Origin: Dehalococcoidia bacterium
Lineage (GTDB): Bacteria > Chloroflexota > Dehalococcoidia > E44-bin15
Direction: 5' to 3'
DNA: 10,636 nucleotides
NCBI GenBank assembly: GCA_030667555.1
Contig: DAOUVR010000021.1
Span: forward strand, 1 to 10,636
Shown piece after piece: positions 6,086 to 10,636 of this stretch. Position numbers and translations under genes: made by a program. Numbering within the stretch: the first letter of the stretch is position 1; every line of letters begins with the position of its first letter. The notes under the pieces were generated by a model that was not told the origin of the DNA, did not search any database, and saw nothing but the letters and a program-made list of their open reading frames with translations.

Positions 6086-6325
6086 TCTACTCACCTCCTT
6101 CCCTTCTCGACCAACTGCCGACCCTTGATATGCTCCAACCGCCTGTGGCACTCCTGCAACCTCGTGTATAGCACCCACCGGACAAACCCCCAGGCACATG
6201 CCACATTCCATACAGTTCCTCTGATTAATGACTGCCTTACCATGTATGAGACTGATTGCACCAGTGGGGCAAAGCTCGAGGCAGGAACCACAGCCAGTGC
6301 ACCTTATGCTGTCAATACGCAACAT
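5831..6325 (-). CDS. 2x[4Fe-4S] ferredoxin fused in frame to a DUF5320 Gly/Arg-rich domain
   Basis: 164 residues. Residues 1-58 are a bacterial-type ferredoxin with two cluster motifs: C9, C12, C15, C19 and C38, C41, C44, C48, each ending in CP (CPTGAI, CPVGAI). It would shuttle electrons in the cytoplasm. Residues 59-80 are a linker (EVAGVPQAVGAYQGSAVGRE), and from residue 81 MPFGDGTGPRGLGPMTGRGAGYC begins a full DUF5320 signature followed by a Gly/Trp/Arg-rich tail. No stop codon separates the two. An AGGAGG and ATG sit exactly at the junction, so a separate DUF5320 product is likely made as well. ATG 6325 has a GGGGAG ribosome site and lies 18 bases after the DUF134 stop. Confidence 0.85.
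   Translation of the reverse strand: MLRIDSIRCTGCGSCLELCPTGAISLIHGKAVINQRNCMECGMCLGVCPVGAIHEVAGVPQAVGAYQGSAVGREGKEVSRMPFGDGTGPRGLGPMTGRGAGYCAGFGMPGFYNPVPGGGYGGYGFGLGRGWGRGWGVGMGRGMGVGWGRGRGGGRGRGRGWGWR
6091..6100 (-). promoter_or_regulatory. Internal Shine-Dalgarno site inside the ferredoxin-DUF5320 frame
   Basis: AAGGAGGTGA on the minus strand, 8 bases upstream of ATG 6085. It is as strong as the ribosome sites of the separate genes in this operon and encodes the linker residues KEV. It decides for an internal start. Confidence 0.7.
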
Positions 6326-6343
6326 GACTCTCCCCTATCATAC

Positions 6344-6814
6344 TTACCATCCACTCCTTCCACGGCGACCTCTTCGCCGCCCTCTACCACCAAAGCCTGG
6401 CGGCGATATAGAGCGAACATTCAAGCTGTTGCATTGTGGACATGCTACAGAATGTCCCCCCACCATCGCCTCAAAGGGAACGTCCCATTCCTGGCCATCG
6501 TTGTCACATCTGAAGCGGCGCATCGCCATCTCGAAGTTGCCCCCTTCCACCCGAATCGCCTTACCTTGGGTCAGCGCCTCGGCCATCTTCCTTCTCGCCG
6601 ACTCTAGAACCCTCTGGAAGGTAGGACGAGAGACATGCATCCGCCGCGCACTCTCCTCCTGATCCAGTCCCTCCAAGTCTTTAAGGCGAATGGCTTCCGC
6701 CTCCTCGATAGAGAGGACCACCTCTTCCCAGTTGCCAAAGGGAACCCCCATAGGCTGGAAAAAGGTTACACGAGGGATTGACTCGACGCACCGATACTTT
6801 ACCGGCCTTGGCAT
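6344..6814 (-). CDS. DUF134 (UPF0251) transcription regulator with zinc-ribbon-like and Arg-rich tail
   Basis: 156 residues. Residues 1-90 match DUF134: MPRPVKYRCVESIPRVTFFQP, EEAEAIRLKDLEGLDQEESA (38-56) and a sigma70-region-4-like helix-turn-helix (RRMHVSRPTFQRVLESARRK, 57-76). Residues 103-128 resemble a zinc ribbon, with C103 and a CPQC pair (C125, C128), but the position expected to hold the second Cys is D106 (CDNDG). The tail GFGGRGRRRGRRGRSGW is strongly basic. As first gene of the operon it probably regulates it, binding DNA in response to a metal or Fe-S signal (inference). AAGGAAG lies about 9 bases upstream of ATG 6814. A promoter and palindrome lie about 200 bases upstream. Confidence 0.88.
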   Translation of the reverse strand: MPRPVKYRCVESIPRVTFFQPMGVPFGNWEEVVLSIEEAEAIRLKDLEGLDQEESARRMHVSRPTFQRVLESARRKMAEALTQGKAIRVEGGNFEMAMRRFRCDNDGQEWDVPFEAMVGGHSVACPQCNSLNVRSISPPGFGGRGRRRGRRGRSGW

Positions 6815-6989
6815 AGCACCACTTCCTTTATAGCTTGCAAACCCGGCGAAGACTCCGAAACATGACCACTGTCAAAGCTACAAAAGCAATGAAGACAACA
6901 CACGTTCAAAGCTCTTCTATGATTGTATTTTACTGTCTGAGCCCTCTCCATCGTGACCCCATTACATTTGGTTGAAGATATGTCTAAGT

Positions 6990-7011
6990 ATTATGAGCAT
7001 ACGCCCATAAT
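6990..7011. promoter_or_regulatory. 22-bp near-palindrome, candidate operator for the DUF134 operon
   Basis: The site reads ATTATGAGC, four central bases, GCCCATAAT on the plus strand: outer arms ATTATG/CATAAT are perfect, then one mismatch, then GC/GC. It begins two bases beyond the -10 box of the predicted promoter and covers the likely start of transcription, where a bound protein would block RNA polymerase. The DUF134 regulator encoded next is the obvious candidate ligand (inference). Confidence 0.5.
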
Positions 7012-7012
7012 C

Positions 7013-7040
7013 ATTTTATCACTAATAACTATTTTGTCAA
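7013..7040 (-). promoter_or_regulatory. Sigma70-type promoter for the DUF134/Fe-S operon
   Basis: On the minus strand TTGACA (7040-7035), a perfect -35 box, is followed by a 16-base spacer and TAAAAT (7018-7013), a 5-of-6 match to the -10 box. Transcription should start near 7006 and run through DUF134 toward the MinD-like gene, leaving a leader of about 190 bases. Confidence 0.65.
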
Positions 7041-7246
7041 GGGGTCGTTGCGTGGGGGTAAAAGCCGCCAAAGGGGAACATTAGTGTAGCAATAGTGATG
7101 TTATCTTGGGGATAGGCATAAGGCCATCCGGTGTGGTGGAATGTGACGCATCAACTCGGGGTATGAGGCTGCGGATCGGCATATTGGATGTGTTCACCAA
7201 AATGACTTGGTATTATTCCGAAGCACCTGATATGCTTGTTATATAG

Positions 7247-7271
7247 TAAAAATCCTGCAGCTAGTCGCTGC
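7247..7271 (-). terminator. Possible terminator after the mutase/meaB operon
   Basis: On the minus strand GCAGC, a 5-base loop and GCTGC are followed by AGGATTTTTA. The stem is only 5 bp and the T-run starts 4 bases after it, so this is a weak candidate. Its place, about 90 bases after the meaB stop and before the next operon's promoter, is what a terminator would have. Confidence 0.35.
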
Positions 7272-7306
7272 CAACAGGGGCTCGGATGTGCAGTAAATAG
7301 ATACTA

Positions 7307-7324
7307 GCCAATAATGAAATTGGC
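7307..7324. repeat. Small hairpin just downstream of meaB
   Basis: GCCAAT, a 6-base loop and ATTGGC form a perfect 6-bp inverted repeat about 35 bases after the meaB stop. No T-run follows on the minus strand. It may protect the mRNA 3' end or work with the hairpin at 7257-7271. Confidence 0.3.
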
Positions 7325-7358
7325 GACTATTTTCGTAGTGCCTAGACCACCAAATGGG

Positions 7359-8333
7359 CTAGTTTTCCCGCTCCAATTCAGCAAGCCAGTTGTGAAGAAG
7401 GGTCTTGTTGGTAAGAATCTCCATCGACGCAGAATAGGGGTCGGTTTTCCCCTTCTCCACGTCTTCCAGCGATGCCATCATGCTCCCGTCCGTCTCCACC
7501 AGCTTCATAATCCGTGCCATAAGCCTGTGCTGGATGGTTTGGATAAACTCTCCCTTCCTTTGCCTCTGGCGATGTAAGGCGAGGCGCCCCGTCTGCTCCA
7601 GAGCCTCTCGATGGCTTACGATATTCTGGTACAACTCTTCTGTGCCGATGTCATTTACCGCCTGGGTCGTCATCGCCGGGACATCCCACCATTCTTGCTT
7701 TGGGCTTTGATGGAGCATCTTCTCCAGTTCCGACACCAAGCTATCTGCCCCCTCACGGTCAGCCTTGTTGACCACAAATATATCAGCGATCTCCAGAAGC
7801 CCTGCCTTCATCGTTTGTATAGCATCTCCCGCCTCGGGAACAAGAACCACCACCGTGGTGTCGGCAGCATCCACAATGTCAAGTTCTGTCTGTCCGACAC
7901 CCACTGTTTCCACGAGAACGAAGTCCTTACCGAAAGCGTCCATAAGTTTAAGTGCCCCGCGAGCCGCTCGAGAAAGCCCGCCTCGACTGTCCCTGGTGGC
8001 CAGGCTGCGGATAAAGACTCCCTTATCCAGATAGTGCTGCTGCATCCTGATACGGTCGCCCAGCACAGCACCTCCTGAAAAGGGGCTCGAGGGGTCACAA
8101 GCAATGATCCCTACTGAAAAACCCTTGCCCCTTATCACCGCTGTCAAGCGGTCCACCAATGAGCTCTTGCCCCCTCCCGGAGGCCCGGTGAAGCCCACAG
8201 AATAAGCCTTCCCCAAGCTGGGATATATGCGGCTCATTATCTCCGGTACCTCAAATGCCTCCCTTTCCACCAAGGTGATTAACCTAGCGAGGGACTGTTC
8301 GTTTCCCGCTAGCATACTATCTACAAGTTCCAT
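7359..8333 (-). CDS. meaB: MeaB/ArgK-type GTPase, B12-mutase chaperone
   Basis: 324 residues, the usual length for the G3E GTPase MeaB. Motifs in order: P-loop GPPGGGKSS (50-58), DPSSPFSGGAVLGDRIRM (80-97), the signature switch region, VETVGVGQTE (141-150), and NKAD (189-192), which gives guanine specificity. The C-terminal helices (about 270-324) match the dimerisation arm. MeaB binds B12-dependent acyl-CoA mutases and uses GTP to gate cofactor loading and prevent or repair inactivation. Its ATG overlaps the stop of the B12-binding subunit by one base (TAATG), so the two should be made together. This context supports MeaB over the older name 'arginine kinase ArgK'. It is the last gene of its operon. 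Confidence 0.95.
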   Translation of the reverse strand: MELVDSMLAGNEQSLARLITLVEREAFEVPEIMSRIYPSLGKAYSVGFTGPPGGGKSSLVDRLTAVIRGKGFSVGIIACDPSSPFSGGAVLGDRIRMQQHYLDKGVFIRSLATRDSRGGLSRAARGALKLMDAFGKDFVLVETVGVGQTELDIVDAADTTVVVLVPEAGDAIQTMKAGLLEIADIFVVNKADREGADSLVSELEKMLHQSPKQEWWDVPAMTTQAVNDIGTEELYQNIVSHREALEQTGRLALHRQRQRKGEFIQTIQHRLMARIMKLVETDGSMMASLEDVEKGKTDPYSASMEILTNKTLLHNWLAELEREN

Positions 8334-8737
8334 TAGCTCCGTTTCACATTCTCCTTGAGATAATTAGCGATCTCCTTAATCGATGTCCCAGGACCGAAAA
8401 TGGCATTGATCCCTTTCTCCTTCAGGAAGGATATGTCTTCCTTAGGGATAATGCCCCCTCCAACGATCAACACATCCTCCACTCCCTTCGACTTTAGCTG
8501 CTCCACCACCGACGGGAAGAGGGTTTTATGCGCCCCGGAGAGGCAGCTCAGTCCCACCACATCAACATCCTCCTGAACCGCCGCCTGCACTATCATTTCA
8601 GGGCTCTGCCTTAGCCCGGTGTAGATGACCTCCATCCCCTCATCTCTTAACCCCAGGGTCAGAACCCTAGCGCCCCGGTCATGACCATCGAGGCCGGGCT
8701 TTGCCATTAGAACCCTTATCTTTTTCTCCTCAGCCAT
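8333..8737 (-). CDS. B12-binding (small/C-terminal) subunit of acyl-CoA mutase, methylmalonyl-CoA mutase type
   Basis: 134 residues making up a stand-alone cobalamin-binding domain. After a short charged start, VLMAKPGLDGHDRGARV contains the DxHxxG motif (D17, H19, G22), where H19 replaces the lower B12 ligand. GLSCLSGAH matches the SxL motif and VGGGIIP the GG motif, both contacting the nucleotide tail. It pairs with a separate large subunit, whose gene lies two genes upstream. Separate subunits are known for archaeal methylmalonyl-CoA mutases and for isobutyryl-CoA and 2-hydroxyisobutyryl-CoA mutases; the small subunit alone does not tell which. ATG 8737 is chosen over GTG 8740 because AAGGA is better spaced. 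The CoA transferase gene ends 93 bases upstream. Confidence 0.93.
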   Translation of the reverse strand: MAEEKKIRVLMAKPGLDGHDRGARVLTLGLRDEGMEVIYTGLRQSPEMIVQAAVQEDVDVVGLSCLSGAHKTLFPSVVEQLKSKGVEDVLIVGGGIIPKEDISFLKEKGINAIFGPGTSIKEIANYLKENVKRS

Positions 8738-8830
8738 CACTCCTTCCTTTCTTTGAGCCTATCGAAATTTGGACCATTCTGCGTCGCATCGATTTTCCGC
8801 CGATTCTCGCCAAAGGGCAGAAAGCTGCCT

Positions 8831-10045
8831 CTAGGCCTTCATCTTGCGCGCGTGCTTTTTCATCTCCTCAAAGTTTTCTTCCTGCTCTTTCTTAAGCGCT
8901 TCTATCTTCTCATCTGAATAGTTAAGGATTTCTCTAAGTACCTCCTCAGTATGCTCCCCCAGTATCGGTGGCGGCGTATACTCACCTGAAATAGAACCGG
9001 GCATTTTTATCGGGCAGTCGACAGCCCTCATCTTACCATACACCGGATGCTCCATTTCGACTACCGCCTTATTATGAATAACTTGAGGGTCTTCTACCAC
9101 CTTATCCAGGGTATTTACCGGGCCGGCTGGTATGTCCTCTACACGCATCAGTTCCAGCCAGTCCTCGACGTTGGCCTCCATCAAGCCCTCTTCTATGGCC
9201 TGCTCCAGATCCTTCTTATTCATCATCCTATCGCCCTGTGTCGCAAACCGAGGGTCGTCGATCATCCATTCCTTGTTTATCACCCGGCATATCCTCGGCC
9301 AACCTGGACCTAAAGCGATGTAACCATCCTTGCATTTGAAGTATCCCAAAAGGGGAGTAAGTGGGTGTTTGGTGCCTTGTGCTGGCGGCACATTTCCATA
9401 GGCGAAATAGAACTGGAACATGTTATCCAGAAGTGCCATGCACGTATCGAGAAGGTTAACCTCCACCCTGCACCCCTCTCCAGTCTTCTCCCGCTGAAGA
9501 ACGGCGAGCACTACACCGTAGCTGCTGAAGATGCCAGCGCAAACATCAGCAACCGCCGCCCCTGACCTCATCGGCGCTCCACCAGGCTCACCGCAAAGGC
9601 TGCTCATCCCGGACATCGCCTGAGCAATGTCATCAAAGGAGGGATATTGAGAGTAAGGACCACTGGCTCCGTAGCCGGTAATAGACACTGAGATTATCGT
9701 AGGATTCAAGGTCTTCAGTGTCTCATAGTCAGCGCCCAGCCTCTTCATAGCGCCGACCCTGAAGTTATCGTATACCACATCCGCAACCTTAACCAGATCG
9801 TAGAACGCTTCTTTCCCGGTCTTCGTGTGCAGATCTAGAACTATGCCCTTCTTGTTCCTAGCAAGAGCCTTAATATAGTAACCTCCGTCTGGAACGCCAG
9901 GGAACCGAAGCATGTCACCCATTGGGCTCTCGATCTTGATAACCTCCGCCCCCATATCTCCCAGCATCTGGCTCCCGTAGGGCCCGGCATGGGCCTGCGA
10001 TAGGTCTAAAATCCTCACCCCGGTTAAAGGACCCTTAACTGTCAT
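8831..10045 (-). CDS. CaiB/BaiF family (class III) CoA transferase
   Basis: 404 residues, full length for the family. It begins LTGVRILDLSQAHAGPYGSQMLGDMGAEVIKIE, the standard opening with the CoA-binding fold, and has NKKGIVLDL (64-72) and YDNFRVGAMKRLG (92-104). D167 in RSGAAVADVCAGIF aligns with the catalytic Asp that forms a mixed anhydride in formyl-CoA transferase. The enzyme should move CoA between acyl-CoA and a carboxylic acid in the cytoplasm. Lying between the two mutase subunit genes, it probably supplies the mutase substrate or removes its product, but the acid is not known. The C-terminus ends in a charged helix rich in Lys and Glu. AAGGAGG lies 5 bases before ATG 10045. Confidence 0.93.
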   Translation of the reverse strand: MTVKGPLTGVRILDLSQAHAGPYGSQMLGDMGAEVIKIESPMGDMLRFPGVPDGGYYIKALARNKKGIVLDLHTKTGKEAFYDLVKVADVVYDNFRVGAMKRLGADYETLKTLNPTIISVSITGYGASGPYSQYPSFDDIAQAMSGMSSLCGEPGGAPMRSGAAVADVCAGIFSSYGVVLAVLQREKTGEGCRVEVNLLDTCMALLDNMFQFYFAYGNVPPAQGTKHPLTPLLGYFKCKDGYIALGPGWPRICRVINKEWMIDDPRFATQGDRMMNKKDLEQAIEEGLMEANVEDWLELMRVEDIPAGPVNTLDKVVEDPQVIHNKAVVEMEHPVYGKMRAVDCPIKMPGSISGEYTPPPILGEHTEEVLREILNYSDEKIEALKKEQEENFEEMKKHARKMKA

Positions 10046-10162
10046 TTGTGCCTCCTTTTTGTTATGAATACACCATATTCTTATTTAGCTGACCATGCCA
10101 AGCAAAACAGACATTCGATGCACTTAAAAGTATGTCCTCGCCCTGGTAGCAACCGCCCAGGC

Positions 10163-10636
10163 TCAAAGTGACGGCGGCTCAAATTCGCCAAATATCCCCC
10201 TGAGCACGTCACACATCTCCTGCTCGGTGACATAGGCCGTGTGGCATTCTATGAAGTGAGGAATGAGGTTCTCGTCTTCCTTCTTTGCTTTTTCCTCCAA
10301 CTCCTTCAGCAGTCGGGCAACTTCCCGGTCATCCCTCGTTCTCTTAACCTCTTTGAGATTGGCGATCTGTTTTTCCTCCGCCTGCTCCCTTCTCACCGGG
10401 TCATAGGGATGGGCCACCATCGTGGGCGGTATGACCTCCAGTTCCTCTTCCCCAATAGCACAATTAACGCCTACTACTAAGTCCTGTCGTGATTCTATCC
10501 TCTTCTGCTTTTCGTAGGCGCTTTTTGCCATCTCTCTATACATATAACCGTTCTCACAGGCGGCTACCGCCCCACCCATACCCTCGATTTTATCCAGCTC
10601 TTTCTGGGCTTCCTCCTCAATTTCATCGGTTAATGA
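10163..10636 (-). CDS. Acyl-CoA mutase large subunit, methylmalonyl-CoA mutase type (C-terminal 157 residues; start outside window)
   Basis: The frame is open from the right edge, so this is the 3' end of a longer gene. The visible part, LTDEIEEEAQKELDKIEGMGGAVAACENGY followed by REMAKSAYEKQKRIESRQDLVVGVN, matches the end of the methylmalonyl-CoA mutase TIM barrel and its linker. RGIFGEFEPPSL is a typical large-subunit terminus, with no B12 domain after it, in agreement with the separate small subunit encoded downstream. The enzyme makes 1,2-carbon-skeleton rearrangements of acyl-CoA with adenosylcobalamin. Residues that decide between methylmalonyl, isobutyryl, 2-hydroxyisobutyryl or longer substrates lie in the missing N-terminal part. 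The CoA transferase follows after 117 bases. Confidence 0.92.
   Translation of the reverse strand, partial: SLTDEIEEEAQKELDKIEGMGGAVAACENGYMYREMAKSAYEKQKRIESRQDLVVGVNCAIGEEELEVIPPTMVAHPYDPVRREQAEEKQIANLKEVKRTRDDREVARLLKELEEKAKKEDENLIPHFIECHTAYVTEQEMCDVLRGIFGEFEPPSL

Larger units (their letters stand above)
6815..7358. other. Intergenic region between the meaB and DUF134 operons
   Basis: The 544-base gap holds no recognisable protein gene. From the DUF134 side it contains a leader of roughly 190 bases (with a 50-codon Cys-rich ORF at 6799-6951 overlapping the DUF134 start), a 22-bp near-palindrome at 6990-7011, a sigma70-type promoter at 7013-7040, then about 200 bases with no clear signal on either strand, and two small hairpins at 7257-7271 and 7307-7324 next to the end of meaB. 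I saw no cobalamin-riboswitch B12 box and no tRNA. Confidence 0.7.

Noticed and set aside
7163..7246. Plus-strand mini-ORF (27 residues, MRLRIGILDVFTK...) in the meaB/DUF134 gap
   Set aside because: Its frame is open for about 49 codons but there is no good ribosome site, promoter or family resemblance; it could be chance.
6815..7358. Possible cobalamin riboswitch between B12-dependent genes and the next operon
   Set aside because: No B12-box-like core was seen on either strand, and the region lies downstream, not upstream, of the mutase operon.

Overview
This window carries almost all of its genes on the minus strand and looks like part of the chromosome of a strictly anaerobic bacterium with moderate GC content. 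The evidence is many Fe-S, NifX-type and ferredoxin-type proteins, a B12-dependent acyl-CoA mutase, and a CaiB-type CoA transferase. The gene mix and sequence style would fit Dehalococcoidia (Chloroflexota) or Desulfobacterota-like anaerobes. That placement is inference; no rRNA or other marker is present.

Read in the direction of transcription (high to low coordinates) there are two main blocks. Block A (10636 to 7359) is an acyl-CoA mutase operon. It holds the C-terminal part of a methylmalonyl-CoA-mutase-type large subunit (cut by the window edge), a CaiB/BaiF CoA transferase, the separate B12-binding small subunit, and the MeaB/ArgK GTPase chaperone, whose start overlaps the small-subunit stop by one base. 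Together they can move CoA onto an acid, rearrange the carbon skeleton and keep the B12 enzyme active. A gap of about 540 bases follows. It contains two small hairpins, one a possible terminator, and then a strong sigma70-type promoter with a 22-bp near-palindrome at the likely transcription start.

Block B (6814 to 2942) is a metal/Fe-S cluster-handling operon. It encodes a DUF134 regulator, a two-cluster ferredoxin fused in frame to a DUF5320 Gly/Arg-rich protein (with a second start inside), two tandem DUF5320 paralogs, a NifX-domain protein with a GRGMGM-repeat tail and coiled coil, a 38-residue FmdB-like zinc ribbon missed by length cutoffs, another Gly/Arg-rich zinc-ribbon protein, and a MinD/Mrp-type ATPase with an inserted ferredoxin domain. 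This family set is known from anaerobes and is related in part to the orange-protein (ORP) and NifB/NifX systems. The actual cofactor or client here is not known.

Block C (2749 to 1) continues the theme with larger gaps between genes: an FAD/NAD(P)H disulfide-type oxidoreductase, a second NifX-family protein (TTG start), an IscU/NifU scaffold, and a radical SAM gene interrupted by an in-frame TAG.

The most interesting points are the Gly/Arg/Met-rich low-complexity tails shared by several block B proteins, the nested ferredoxin/DUF5320 reading frame, the promoter plus palindrome in front of DUF134 with a Cys-rich leader ORF, and the interrupted radical SAM gene.
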